DNA of 52,491 nucleotides from UMGS1901 sp934122115 (GTDB lineage Bacteria; Bacillota; Clostridia; TANB77; CAG-508): contig CAKOVU010000010.1 of assembly GCA_934122115.1 (NCBI GenBank), forward strand, positions 1 to 52,491, written 5' to 3'. Within the stretch, counting starts at the first letter, position 1; each line of letters begins with the position of its first letter. The notes beneath the pieces are model-generated. The model did not search any database, had not been told where the DNA came from, and worked only from the letters and a program-made list of their open reading frames with translations. Positions 18,301-26,307 of this stretch are shown one piece after another. A program made the translations under genes and the position numbers.

Positions 18301-20485
18301 AAATAATCAAGTAACAGATATACCATCTGAAATTATATATCTTAAAGACTTGGATACTGGCCAAAAGTGGTCTTTGGGCTTGAATCCTATGCCAGATGAT
18401 AATGATTACTATGTAACTTATGGCTTTGGATATGCTAAATATGCACATTCTTCAAGTGGTATAGAACAGGAGAATACTGTTTTTATTCCGCAAAATGACA
18501 ACGTGAAAATAAATTTATTGCATTTCGAAAATAGAAGACCTGAAAGTAGAAGATTGAAAATAGTATACTATATCAAGCCTGTAATGGACGAAGATGAGAT
18601 AAAATCAAATGGTAATATAAATGTGGAATTTAATAATTATTCAAATGTTGTATTGTTAAATAATACAGGAAATGAAACTTTTGACGGAAAAATGTTTGTA
18701 TCTAGTAGCGAAAAAATAAATTCTTATACTGGCAGTAAAACATCGTTCTTTAAAAATACTAGCTTAAATAATCCGGATGGATTAGAACAATTAGAATTTA
18801 ATTGTGAGAATTCTTATGGTGAAGACGGAATTCTAGCAATAAGCTTGAATATAAAATTGGAAGCAATGTCTGGAAAAGATGTAGCAATTATAATTGGAGA
18901 AGAAGCAAATAAGAGCAAGTGCCAAGATATAGCTTACAAGTATTCAGATATAAATAATTGCAGAGAAGAATTGTTTAAAATAAAGAAATATTGGAGTGAT
19001 ATGATTAGCAAAATTCAAGTGGAAACACCAGTAGAATCAACTAATATACTGTTAAATGGATGGCTAATATACCAAACTATTGAAGCAAGGCTGCTTGCAA
19101 GAACTGGATATTACCAATCTGGAGGAGCTTATGGCTTTAGAGATCAATTGCAAGATAGCATGGCTGTGAAATATTTCATGCCTGAATTAACGAGAAACCA
19201 AATAATAAAGCATAGCAAGCATCAATTTTTAGAAGGTGATGTTGAACATTGGTGGCACGAAGAGACGAAAAGAGGGATAAGAACGAGGTTTAGTGATGAT
19301 TTATTATGGTTACCATATGTTACTTGTGATTATATAAACTTCACAGGCGATTATGAAATTTTAGATGAAAATACTCCATATATACAAGGCAAGATTTTAG
19401 AAAAGGATGAAAATGAAAGATATGATTTTTATGGGCAGTCCGATGTTTGTGAAAGTATATATGAGCATTGTGTAAGAGCAATAGAAAAATCATTACAATT
19501 TGGAGAAAATGGTCTTCCTCTAATAGGTTCAGGAGACTGGAATGATGGATTTAGTAATGTTGGTGTAAAAGGCAAAGGAGAAAGTGTATGGCTAGGTTTC
19601 TTTATGTATGATGTATTAAGCAAGTTTATTCCAATTTGTGATTACAAGCAAGATACACAAAGAGCTGAAAGATATGCACAAATACAAGAAAAATTGAGAA
19701 AAGCTTTAAATACAAATGGTTGGGATGGCAGATGGTATAAAAGAGCATTTATGGATGATGGCGAAATTCTAGGTAGCTTGCAAAATGAAGAATGCAGAAT
19801 AGATAGTATATCACAAAGCTGGGCAGTTATATCAGGAGCTGGAGATAATGATAAGAAGTATATATCAATGGAAAGCTTAGAAAATCATTTGGTAGATAAG
19901 GCAGATGGAATTATAAAACTTTTAGATCCGCCGTTCGAAAAAAGCAAATTAAATCCAGGTTATATAAAATCGTATGTATCAGGAACCAGAGAAAATGGAG
20001 GTCAGTACACACACGGGGCAATATGGGTTATTATTGCAATGGCGTTATTGAATTTGGACGACAAAGCTTTTGAATATTATAAAATGATTAATCCTATTGA
20101 GCATAGCAGAACAAGGGAAGCGGCTAGCAAGTATAAAGTGGAACCATATGTTGTAGCTGCAGATGTTTATGGTAAATACAATTTGGCAGGAAGAGGCGGC
20201 TGGACTTGGTATACTGGTTCAAGCAGCTGGATGTATATAGCGGGAATAAAGTATATATTAGGTTTAGATATAGAAAATGGAATGATGAAAATTACTCCGC
20301 ACATACCAGCAAACTGGGAAGGTTATAGTATAAGATATAAATATGGTGAAAGCTTATATAATATAAAAGTAACAAAAAAACATTTAGAGAAAAAGGTGGT
20401 TATAATTAATGGAGAAGTAAGTGAACACGAGGAAATTGCACTGGATAGTAGTGGAAAAATATACAATGTAGAAATAATTATATAA
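12386..20485 (+). CDS. Cyclic beta-1,2-glucan synthase-like protein (GT84 / glucoamylase-like / GH94)
   Basis: A 2699-residue membrane enzyme, close to the usual ~2800 of NdvB/Cgs-type proteins. The N-terminal part resembles the family accessory region (GIPIHPAGEWILDNLYVIEE). Two membrane segments (LYVFAIWLFTVVLDLIF and the following one) precede the glycosyltransferase domain, with VITIDSDTDLTLNSG and YRWTRGDYQIILWL. Several more helices follow near residues 800-980. The middle region matches the glucoamylase-like domain (SSTNIGLALLSVIAS, SWSGTAFEYLMPN, TYMAHHQGLILLS). The C-terminal third is a GH94 phosphorylase-like module with GSGDWNDGFSNVG, where the second Asp is the expected general acid, and GRGGWTWYTGSSSWMY. 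The family polymerises UDP-glucose into beta-1,2-glucan, cyclises it and trims it. A longer frame from TTG 12341 was rejected because that TTG lies inside the hairpin stem. The exact product is inferred. Confidence 0.85.
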   Translation: MKNKKVLNIQGAVLDKYQLESYLEKIASDHVLKDRASLETYPINRLNENYIVIKQVYKLLNEHIKMGIPIHPAGEWILDNLYVIEEIVKNITKDLTLKKYKNFVSLSNGRYAGFARIYVLAAEMVAYTDGKIDNKNLEEMLSSYQNKKALSMDEIWNIGIFLQIALIENIRQISERVYLSQIQKYKVENILSKTIDRENQSKYRENNVNRVYIKSELNTFVEYMSYRLKKFGRQAYPYLKILEEEVNKAGTTTDEIIKKEHFDIAVKKLSMGNCITSLKNISRINFLEIFERINGVEDILKQDPAKQYEKMDVNTKVLYRNTIKEMSQKTKLSEIYIAQKCLELSNKGEGKQSHVGYYLISDGKYVLLNYLQNKNKKYLTKKQKAELYVFAIWLFTVVLDLIFVEVLYKQTSNFLLSIIMFVCILLPIENIVTKIIQFVLSKTVKPKLIPKLDFQNGIPEEYATYVVIPTILKSKEQVKKFMEKLEVFYIANKSSNLYFALLGDCSSSDKEEEEFDAEVIEAGVSEAKRLNEKYANGSYDTFGFVYRKRIWNDKENCYLGWERKRGILNQFNEYVLGKIKNPFRINTLTQIPKIKYVITIDSDTDLTLNSGLEMIGAMAHILNKPELNEEKDLVVSGHGLIAPRVGVNLEEIQRSVFSMLYAGQGGTDSYTNAISDLYQDNFDEGIYSGKGIYDLEIFETVLNNEIKENTVLSHDLLEGSYLRSGYASDIMLMDGCPTNYMSYKKRLYRWTRGDYQIILWLKDKIENKNGEIKRNPLNFLSKYKILSNIFRSKLETATLITILYSCILSLALKCNIWEFFAIALITMIIPFVLDLINFAVCKKENDIKTKSFTKSITGLSASFYRAVINVMLIPDKAWMAVKAETKTLYRLCKSKKHLLEWETSEEAEKNSKKDLYSYCKNMCANIIVGVVILLISFGQMDVGVKTALAVIAVLWIIAPVIMYKISKKAESEEKKLSQEDKNFLLDTAYKTWLYFKENLNEKNNFLPPDNYQGDRKPNFIDRTSSTNIGLALLSVIASCDLKFETLEDTIDLLYKMVDTISGLQKWNGHLYNWYNIQTLEPLVPRYISSVDSGNFVGYLYVVLQFLEEAKDKLKEDEQAILKINSMLEILENIIETTDFSKLYDSKNRLFSVGYNVEENKLTDSYYDLLASEARQTSLVAIAKKDISSKHWHNLSRTLTTLNNYKGLVSWSGTAFEYLMPNINIPQYPGSILDESCKFMIMSQKMYANKLGVPWGFSEAAFNLKDLYNNYQYKAFGIPWLGLKRGLADEIVVSSYGTILALPQDALGVMANIKLLKEQGMYGQYGFYESIDYTPNRVRKDYEIVKTYMAHHQGLILLSIDNFFNDNVLQKRFMGNPQMQAIKILLEEKMPENMVITKEEKEKVEKIKYVDYEDYSCRKYNKIDENLNISNVIANDKYSIIMDQYGNGYSNYNGIQINRFKPTDDEAQGIIFFIKDIRNKRIWTNTYSRYLAKPDKYSVSFYPDMNKIVRLDGSARTTTKVIVATDEAVEIRRLELKNMGITEQILEVTSYIEPILSTKMQDYAHKAFNNLFISYEYIEGLNTIIVKRNARDKDDRELYMGIKLYQEDDINGELEYEIDKEKFYGRCNLNLPREVINSSPFSKRIEHVTDPIVALKKVINIQPEESKILDLIISVAESKEEAIANITKYSNNETVQRTFELSKARVEAETRYLGLKAKDIEVYQKLMSYLLFKPKVNISKNNIKSALYPTSELWKYGISGDLPILLIRIKNVNDIDVVKEAINAYEYWRSKGINVDLVILNEEKGSYENYVKDAVESVVLNKNLSYLFNIKGGIYCLNNINKNDEKQLLRMKATMEINASNGSLEEHINEYEAELKEAVKQTVYESKKEYVIEDREEKSNINLDEKNLKYFNEYGGFSQDGKEYLIKVNKNAKLPTVWSHIMANEHFGTLVTESMGGYIWKDNSRLNRLTAWANNQVTDIPSEIIYLKDLDTGQKWSLGLNPMPDDNDYYVTYGFGYAKYAHSSSGIEQENTVFIPQNDNVKINLLHFENRRPESRRLKIVYYIKPVMDEDEIKSNGNINVEFNNYSNVVLLNNTGNETFDGKMFVSSSEKINSYTGSKTSFFKNTSLNNPDGLEQLEFNCENSYGEDGILAISLNIKLEAMSGKDVAIIIGEEANKSKCQDIAYKYSDINNCREELFKIKKYWSDMISKIQVETPVESTNILLNGWLIYQTIEARLLARTGYYQSGGAYGFRDQLQDSMAVKYFMPELTRNQIIKHSKHQFLEGDVEHWWHEETKRGIRTRFSDDLLWLPYVTCDYINFTGDYEILDENTPYIQGKILEKDENERYDFYGQSDVCESIYEHCVRAIEKSLQFGENGLPLIGSGDWNDGFSNVGVKGKGESVWLGFFMYDVLSKFIPICDYKQDTQRAERYAQIQEKLRKALNTNGWDGRWYKRAFMDDGEILGSLQNEECRIDSISQSWAVISGAGDNDKKYISMESLENHLVDKADGIIKLLDPPFEKSKLNPGYIKSYVSGTRENGGQYTHGAIWVIIAMALLNLDDKAFEYYKMINPIEHSRTREAASKYKVEPYVVAADVYGKYNLAGRGGWTWYTGSSSWMYIAGIKYILGLDIENGMMKITPHIPANWEGYSIRYKYGESLYNIKVTKKHLEKKVVIINGEVSEHEEIALDSSGKIYNVEIII

Positions 20486-20521
20486 AATGAAATATTTTTG
20501 TAATAATTTTGATAAAAATCT

Positions 20522-20550
20522 TTGACAAGCATGGAAACTAGATATATAAT
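20522..20550 (+). promoter_or_regulatory. Promoter of the walRK-lepB-holB-ricT operon
   Basis: Consensus TTGACA at 20522-20527, a 17-bp spacer and TATAAT at 20545-20550, 36 bases before the first ATG. This is one of the strongest promoter matches in the window. Confidence 0.85.
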
Positions 20551-20585
20551 GAAGAAAATTAAAACAAAATGTCGGAGGTAAAAGT

Positions 20586-21539
20586 ATGGCAGGAGAAACA
20601 AGAGATAATAATATAATATCATTTCCAAAGAAATATACTGATCCATATAAAGAATTACATGAAAGGGAAGAATTAATTCGAAGCTACAATAACAGAAATA
20701 AAAGAGAAAGAAGAGAACCTACAAATGTAGATATAAGAAGAAAAAATCGTAAGATAAAAGAAGAAAGAAGAAAACTAAAGAATACGTTCATAAAAAGAAC
20801 AACAGCAACAGTTGCGCTAGGATTAGGCATAGCTGCAGCTACAGTAGCAGGTGCAGGAAATTTTCTAAATGGAAGTATTTCAAATTTAAAAGCTTTAGCA
20901 AATGAACCTCAAAACAAAGATGTAAAATATGCTATTGCAATGGCAAATGAAACAGAGAGTAAATTATTTAATTCTTTAGAATTTGATGAACAACAAATGA
21001 TGAACATAGAAAACTTAAAAAAGGCTATAAGAAAATATAATATTTTTGAGAATAATGAAGACTATAAAAATGAAAATCTAGATGAATATAAGATAGTATG
21101 TGAGGAAATTTTAGATAATAAAGACTTTATTTCACAAAAATATATGCAGATGATTAAAGAAAAAATTGCAAATGTATATGAACTATCAGACAGTAGTTCT
21201 ATAAATATAGTAGACACTCCTGATGATGAAGCTGGAGGATATAGAATATGGTTTAATAATGAAAGTGAAAAAGTAGGAATAGATACGAAATTCCATGGCT
21301 TTAATGAAAAGATAATGGATAACAATTTAAGACATGCTGTAGAGGTTGCCATAATTACTGAGAATATTGATAAAACTTTAGATTTAAAAAATCTAGAGAA
21401 CGTTGAAGAAGTTATTGGGGCATATGGAAGTATGAGTAAATTTGCAGATGCGAAATTGAGCTTGGATAAAGATAATAATATTGTTGTTAGCTATGAAAAA
21501 GACAAAGCAGCGCCAGTAGAAGAGCGAGAAGAAAGATAA
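20586..21539 (+). CDS. Unknown single-pass membrane protein upstream of a WalRK-like pair
   Basis: A 317-residue protein I do not recognise. Residues 1-70 are very hydrophilic and rich in Arg, Lys and Glu (RNKRERREPTN, RRKNRKIKEERRKLKN). One membrane segment follows at about 72-94 (TATVALGLGIAAATVAGAG). The C-terminal ~220 residues would lie outside the cell, given the strongly positive N-terminal side. They are mixed helix and strand with no known motif, ending in a charged tail. GGAGG lies 8 bases before the ATG. It is first in a tight operon with the response regulator and histidine kinase, so a role in sensing or modulating that pair is plausible, as WalH/WalI-type partners do in other Firmicutes, but it is not visibly homologous to them. 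Confidence 0.8.
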   Translation: MAGETRDNNIISFPKKYTDPYKELHEREELIRSYNNRNKRERREPTNVDIRRKNRKIKEERRKLKNTFIKRTTATVALGLGIAAATVAGAGNFLNGSISNLKALANEPQNKDVKYAIAMANETESKLFNSLEFDEQQMMNIENLKKAIRKYNIFENNEDYKNENLDEYKIVCEEILDNKDFISQKYMQMIKEKIANVYELSDSSSINIVDTPDDEAGGYRIWFNNESEKVGIDTKFHGFNEKIMDNNLRHAVEVAIITENIDKTLDLKNLENVEEVIGAYGSMSKFADAKLSLDKDNNIVVSYEKDKAAPVEEREER

Positions 21540-21561
21540 TAGAAGATAAATGGAGGACCTT

Positions 21562-22287
21562 ATGAAAGAAGAACTAGATCCAAATAAGAAAACAATATTG
21601 GTGGTAGATGATGAAAAGCCAATTATTGATATACTAGTTTATAATTTACAAAAAGAAGGATACAATACATTAGAGGCAACAGATGGAGAAATGGGATTAA
21701 ATATGGCTTTGGAAAAAAAGCCTAATTTAATCTTATTAGATGTGATGCTTCCTAAAATGGATGGATTAACTGTGTGCAAAAGAGTAAAACAATCTTTAAA
21801 TATTCCAATATTAATGTTGTCTGCAAAAGATGAGGAAATAGATAAGATAATAGGATTGGAGTTAGGCGCAGACGACTATATTACAAAACCATTTAGTGTT
21901 AGAGAGTTAATGGCAAGGGTAAAAGCAAACTTGAGAAAAGTAGAAGAAGAGAAAAATGCAAAATTAAAAAATGATAGCAAAACTAAAAAGATAGTAGTTG
22001 GAGATTTAGAATTAGATTTGGAGAAAGTAGAAGTAAGAGTAAAAGGAGAAATAAAGTCTTTAACACCAAAAGAATTTGAGCTAATAAAATACTTAGCGAT
22101 GCAACCAGGAGTTCCAGTAACAAGAGAAACATTATTGGAAAAAGTATGGAATTATGAATACTATGGAGATATAAGAACAGTTGATGTTACTATTTGCAGA
22201 ATAAGAGAAAAATTAGGAGACAGTACAAAGAATTCTAAAATAATAATAAACAAAAGAGGTATTGGATATTATCTAGCTTCAAAATAA
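21562..22287 (+). CDS. walR: OmpR/PhoB-family response regulator, WalR-like
   Basis: A 241-residue protein. The receiver domain begins KKTILVVDDEKPIIDIL, with the acidic pair at residues 16-17 and the phosphoacceptor Asp60 in LLLDVMLPKMDG. The switch Ser is in LMLSAKD and the conserved Lys in YITKPF. After a charged linker, the C-terminal winged helix contains LTPKEFELIKYLA and RTVDVTICRIREKLG and ends in RGIGYYLASK. The start is at ATG 21562 because GGAGG at 21552-21556 fits it; the in-frame ATG at 21550 overlaps that ribosome site. Order and pairing with the adjacent kinase, lepB, holB and ricT suggest WalR, the cell-wall regulator, but PhoB/PhoP-like regulators look very similar. Confidence 0.85.
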   Translation: MKEELDPNKKTILVVDDEKPIIDILVYNLQKEGYNTLEATDGEMGLNMALEKKPNLILLDVMLPKMDGLTVCKRVKQSLNIPILMLSAKDEEIDKIIGLELGADDYITKPFSVRELMARVKANLRKVEEEKNAKLKNDSKTKKIVVGDLELDLEKVEVRVKGEIKSLTPKEFELIKYLAMQPGVPVTRETLLEKVWNYEYYGDIRTVDVTICRIREKLGDSTKNSKIIINKRGIGYYLASK

Positions 22288-22302
22288 AGGGATGATAAAA
22301 AC

Positions 22303-23778
22303 ATGATGAAAAGTGTACAAGCAAAAGTTATATTAATGTTCTTTATTATAGGCATCATTATTATATTAGGAATAGGATTTTTTTCAATAAGGATAGCAGA
22401 GCAAAACCTTGGCAATATAGAAAATATGTCAGAAGTATTAAATTCTGAAATTTCACAAATAAAAATACTAATATTAATATCTATATTAGTATTTTCTTGT
22501 ATTATGCTAATTATGAGTGCTTTCGTTATAAAAGTTTTAGTAAAACCGGTAAATAATTTAATAAAGAATGCTCAAAAAGTGGCTGAAGGAAGTAGCACGG
22601 AATTAATAACTGTTAAAAATGGTAAAAAGAAAAGTAAAAAACAGAAAAGAAGAAAAAAGGGAACAGAAATCGATTCTTTAACTAATGTAATAGAAATAAT
22701 GACGGGTGAACTTAAACAGAATTTGGTTGAAGTTAATAGGCAGAAAAGAGAAATTGAAACAATATTATTGCATATGACAGATGGAATAATTGCATTTAAT
22801 GTAAAGGGTATGGTTACACACATAAATCCTGCTGCAAGAGAGCTATTAAACTTAAGTGAAAATGATGACTCTTTTGAGAAAATATTTAATAAAATAAATC
22901 TAGATATAAGCATGGAAAAAATAATGTATTTGGAGAATTGGACAGCCTCAGAGCAACGTGTTTGCATTGGCGAAAAAACAGTAAACATATTCTTTGCACC
23001 ATATAAAGATGAAAATAAATTGTCATCAGGAATAATAGCAGTAATACAAGATATTACAGAACATGTAAAATTGGATAATATGAGAAAAGAATTTGTTGCT
23101 AATGTTTCACATGAACTAAAAACCCCTATCACATCAATTATTGGATATGCAGATACTTTGGCTGATGGAGAATATGATAAAGAAACTCAAGATAGATTCT
23201 TAAATGTAATTTCATCAGAAGGAAATAGGATGGCTAATCTAGTTAGTGATTTATTAACATTATCAAGATATGACACGAATAGAGTAGTAAGAGAGATTAC
23301 AGAATTTGATTTGGGTGAGCTTGCTAAGCAGTGCCAATTAAAATTAGACATAGAAGCAGGAAAGAAAAATCAAAAAATGGAATGCTATGTTACTGCAGAT
23401 GTACCACCTGTAAAGGCTGATAAAAATGGAATTGAAAGAGTAATTTTGAATGTATTATCAAATGCAATAAAGTATACAAAAGAAAATGGAGAAATTAAAA
23501 TATATGTGGGTTTTGTTTACAATGATGCATATATAAAAATAATAGATAATGGAATAGGTATTCCAGAGCAAGATTTGGGAAGAGTGTTTGAAAGATTTTA
23601 TAGAGTAGATAAAGCTAGATCTAGAGAAATGGGAGGAACTGGCTTAGGACTAGCAATAGCAAAGGAAATAATAGAGCAGAATAATGGAAGTATTGATATA
23701 AAAAGTATCTTTGGGAAAGGAACTGAAGTTGTAATAAGAATACCTGTAGAAAAGACAAATAAAAAAGAAGGAGAGTAA
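22303..23778 (+). CDS. walK: Sensor histidine kinase, WalK/PhoR-like (HAMP-PAS-HisKA-HATPase)
   Basis: A 491-residue kinase. Two membrane helices (about residues 8-30 and 54-79) enclose an extracellular loop of only ~24 residues, far smaller than the Cache domain of Bacillus WalK. A HAMP segment follows (VKPVNNLIKNAQKVAEG). It is interrupted by a very basic stretch of about 15 residues (KNGKKKSKKQKRRKKG, 105-120) before its second helix. A PAS domain covers about 150-250 (MTDGIIAFNVKGMVTHINPAA). The phosphoacceptor is His270 in FVANVSHELKTP. The ATPase domain has the N-box NVLSNAIKYT, DNGIGIP, FERFYRVDKARS and GGTGLGLAIAKEI. Partner of the regulator 15 bases upstream. The short loop suggests sensing in the membrane or through the PAS domain. 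Confidence 0.85.
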   Translation: MMKSVQAKVILMFFIIGIIIILGIGFFSIRIAEQNLGNIENMSEVLNSEISQIKILILISILVFSCIMLIMSAFVIKVLVKPVNNLIKNAQKVAEGSSTELITVKNGKKKSKKQKRRKKGTEIDSLTNVIEIMTGELKQNLVEVNRQKREIETILLHMTDGIIAFNVKGMVTHINPAARELLNLSENDDSFEKIFNKINLDISMEKIMYLENWTASEQRVCIGEKTVNIFFAPYKDENKLSSGIIAVIQDITEHVKLDNMRKEFVANVSHELKTPITSIIGYADTLADGEYDKETQDRFLNVISSEGNRMANLVSDLLTLSRYDTNRVVREITEFDLGELAKQCQLKLDIEAGKKNQKMECYVTADVPPVKADKNGIERVILNVLSNAIKYTKENGEIKIYVGFVYNDAYIKIIDNGIGIPEQDLGRVFERFYRVDKARSREMGGTGLGLAIAKEIIEQNNGSIDIKSIFGKGTEVVIRIPVEKTNKKEGE

Positions 23779-23780
23779 TT

Positions 23781-24416
23781 ATGAGCGATAAGACTAAAAA
23801 TATGATAGAGTGGATAGAATGTATTGTTATAGCAATAGTTTTGGCTGTTCTAATAAGATACTTTATAGGAACTCCAACTATAGTAAAGAAAAGATCAATG
23901 TATCCAACTCTAAAACAAGATGAAAGACTAATTTTAAGTAGATGGGGAAGAACTACAAAGAAAATGCCTGAAAGAGGTGACATTATAACATTTGAAGCAC
24001 CATCTAAAATGGTTTTATCAGCAGAAGAAGTGGAGTTCAATAATCCTGTAGCAGTGTATGAAAACCAACCTAAAAATATATTTTCTAAATTTACATATTA
24101 TGTGCTAGAATGGGGCAAACAGAGCTTTATAAAGAGGGTAATTGGATTGCCAGGAGAGCACATTAAAATAGAGGACGGAAAAGTATATATCAACGGAGAA
24201 GAATATAAAGAAGATTATTTACAAGAAGGTGTAAAAACTACAGCTAGTGGAGTGTTTACAGATTTTGTTGTTCCAGAAAATTATGTGTTTGCAATGGGTG
24301 ATAACAGAGCTGAATCAACTGATTGCAGAAGTTTTGGTTGTATACCACTAGAAAAAATAGAAGGAAAAGTAGTACTTAGATTTTTTCCATTTAGTAGATT
24401 TGGGAAAGTTGAGTAA
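23781..24416 (+). CDS. lepB: Signal peptidase I
   Basis: A 211-residue type I signal peptidase that cleaves Sec and Tat signal peptides outside the membrane. One N-terminal anchor spans about residues 12-30 (IECIVIAIVLAVLIRYFIG). The catalytic Ser39 lies in KKRSMYPTL and the general base Lys118 in SFIKRVIGLPGE; the C-terminal box is FAMGDNRAESTDCRSFG. Between Ser39 and Lys118 there is an insertion of about 30 residues (SKMVLSAEEVEFNNPVAVYE onward) that is absent from the shortest family members. The gene starts 2 bases after the walK stop, so it is translationally linked to the operon. Confidence 0.95.
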   Translation: MSDKTKNMIEWIECIVIAIVLAVLIRYFIGTPTIVKKRSMYPTLKQDERLILSRWGRTTKKMPERGDIITFEAPSKMVLSAEEVEFNNPVAVYENQPKNIFSKFTYYVLEWGKQSFIKRVIGLPGEHIKIEDGKVYINGEEYKEDYLQEGVKTTASGVFTDFVVPENYVFAMGDNRAESTDCRSFGCIPLEKIEGKVVLRFFPFSRFGKVE

Positions 24417-24421
24417 ATAAT

Positions 24422-25345
24422 ATGAACTTTAAAAATTTGTTAGGAAATGATAAAATAAAGCAAGAATTATTAGATGTGGTACGTTCGGGGAATGTATCAC
24501 ATAGTTACATGTTTGTAGGAGAAGAAGGATTAGGTAAGTGCTTGTTTGCATTAGATTTTGCAAAATTAATATTGTGTATGTCTGAAAATAAACCAGAATG
24601 CAATGATTGCGAATCATGTGTAAAATTTTTATCACAGAATCATCCGGATTTTATAAAAGTAGAACCAGATGGAAATTCAATAAAAATAGCACAAATGAGA
24701 GAAATGCAAGAGAATATATACCAAAAGCCAATTGTTTCTTCCAAAAAAGTATTTATAATCAATAATGCAGAAAAAATGACGCAAGAAGCTCAAAACAGTT
24801 TGCTTAAGACACTAGAAGAGCCACCAAGCTATATTGTAATAATACTGATTGTATCAAATGAAAATCTACTATTAAATACTATAAAGTCAAGATGCTTGAA
24901 ATTAAATTTTCAAAATATAGAGAAAACAGAAATTTTAAAATATTTAGAGTCTAATAATTTAAGCCAAGAATTTACAGATAATATGATAAACTTATGTAAT
25001 GGTAGTATTGGAAAGCTAGAAGAAATTAGTCAAAACATAGAATTATATAGAAATGTTGAAAATATAATTATAAATATTTTGAATGCCCGATATGACTCAG
25101 TGATGGATGCAATAAATGATTCTGAAATACTATATAAATCAAAAGAAAAGATAACCAGTATGCTGGAATATATGGAAGTTATTGCATATACATATATACA
25201 AAAAAATATTAGTTACACAGAAGTGATTAATATAATTGAAAATACAAAAAATAAATTATATACTAATTGTAATTATGATATGTGCATTGATGAATTACTT
25301 ATAAAGATATGGGAGGAAATAAATGAAAAACATAGTAGGAGTTAG
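24422..25345 (+). CDS. holB: DNA polymerase III, delta' subunit
   Basis: A 307-residue clamp-loader subunit that works with tau/gamma and delta to load the sliding clamp. The N-terminus NLLGNDKIKQELLDVV is followed by HSYMFVGEEGLGKC, a degenerate Walker A in which Cys replaces the final Ser/Thr, as expected for the non-hydrolysing delta'. A zinc-binding group of Cys residues follows (CMSENKPECNDCESC). The sensor region QEAQNSLLKTLEEPPSY and the SRC motif (IKSRCLKLNF) are in place. It begins 5 bases after lepB. Its last 23 bases overlap ricT; the holB-ricT (yaaT) adjacency is conserved widely in Firmicutes, which supports both calls. Confidence 0.92.
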   Translation: MNFKNLLGNDKIKQELLDVVRSGNVSHSYMFVGEEGLGKCLFALDFAKLILCMSENKPECNDCESCVKFLSQNHPDFIKVEPDGNSIKIAQMREMQENIYQKPIVSSKKVFIINNAEKMTQEAQNSLLKTLEEPPSYIVIILIVSNENLLLNTIKSRCLKLNFQNIEKTEILKYLESNNLSQEFTDNMINLCNGSIGKLEEISQNIELYRNVENIIINILNARYDSVMDAINDSEILYKSKEKITSMLEYMEVIAYTYIQKNISYTEVINIIENTKNKLYTNCNYDMCIDELLIKIWEEINEKHSRS

Positions 25346-26258
25346 ATTTAAAAAAACTGGAAAAGTATATTTCTTTGATCCTGGATACATACAATTAAAT
25401 TTAAAAGATAAAGTTGTTGTAGAAACATCAATGGGGGAAGACATAGGAGAAGTAGTAATTAATAAAAGAAACATAGAAGAGGATAAATTAACAAAGCCTC
25501 TAAAAAAAGTAATAAGATTAGCTAATCCTAAAGATTTAAAAAGATTAGCAGAAAATGTGGGAAAAGAGAAAAAAGCTTTTAAAGTATGCCAACAAAAAAT
25601 AAAAGAATATAATTTAAATATGAATTTAGTTGAAGTAGAATTTAGATTTGATAATAGTAAAGCGATATTTTATTTTACAGCTGATGGAAGAATTGATTTT
25701 AGGGAGCTCGTAAAAGACTTAGCTGCTATATATAAAACTAGAATTGAATTAAGACAAATAGGAGTAAGAGACGAAGTAAGAAAAATCGGCGGAAACGGTG
25801 TATGTGGAAGAGAACTTTGCTGCTGCAGTTTCTTAAATGATTTTGATATAGTTTCTATAAAAATGGCTAAAGAACAAAGTGCTTCATTAAATCCTTCAAA
25901 AATTTCTGGAAATTGTGGAAGATTAATGTGCTGCTTAAAATATGAGCAAAATGTATATGAAGAAAAAAATAGCAGATTACCACGTGAAGGAGCTATAGTA
26001 GAAACAGCTGATGGAAAAGGTGTAGTTTGTGGAGTAGAAACATTAAAAGAAAAAATAAAAGTTCAATTTGAAAATGAGGAGGGTAAATCTTATAAAACAT
26101 ACGATGCAGCAGATATAAAAATCCTAAAAAACCCAAAAGCTAAAAAGAGTGATGCAAATGCTAATAAGGAAGACTTAGAGAACTTAAAAGAATTAGAAAA
26201 ATTAGAAAAGCTAGAAAAAGAAGAAAGAAAAAATGTAAGTAAAGAAGATGAGTATTAA
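25323..26258 (+). CDS. ricT: RicT (YaaT), PSP1-domain regulatory iron-sulfur protein
   Basis: A 311-residue PSP1-domain protein. The N-terminal part (VGVRFKKTGKVYFFDPG, then GEDIGEVVI) leads into the PSP1 core with RIELRQIGVRDEVRKIGG. The family Cys cluster is GVCGRELCCCSFLNDF and later SGNCGRLMCCLKYE. In Bacillus, RicT forms a [4Fe-4S] complex with RicA and RicF that promotes RNase Y processing and affects biofilm and sporulation. The C-terminal ~45 residues are a Lys/Glu-rich helix (LENLKELEKLEKLEKEER). The ATG has GGGAGG upstream, inside the holB coding sequence, giving a 23-base overlap. It is the last gene before the terminator at 26259. Confidence 0.92.
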   Translation: MKNIVGVRFKKTGKVYFFDPGYIQLNLKDKVVVETSMGEDIGEVVINKRNIEEDKLTKPLKKVIRLANPKDLKRLAENVGKEKKAFKVCQQKIKEYNLNMNLVEVEFRFDNSKAIFYFTADGRIDFRELVKDLAAIYKTRIELRQIGVRDEVRKIGGNGVCGRELCCCSFLNDFDIVSIKMAKEQSASLNPSKISGNCGRLMCCLKYEQNVYEEKNSRLPREGAIVETADGKGVVCGVETLKEKIKVQFENEEGKSYKTYDAADIKILKNPKAKKSDANANKEDLENLKELEKLEKLEKEERKNVSKEDEY

Positions 26259-26300
26259 AAAAATAGATAATCACTTTTAATTAAGTGGTTATCTATTTTT
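26259..26300 (+). terminator. Bidirectional terminator between ricT and the ferredoxin gene
   Basis: An 18-bp stem (AAAAATAGATAATCACTT with AAGTGGTTATCTATTTTT, one G-U pair) with flanking A and T runs serves the convergent transcripts from both sides. Confidence 0.85.
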
Positions 26301-26307
26301 AGTATAA

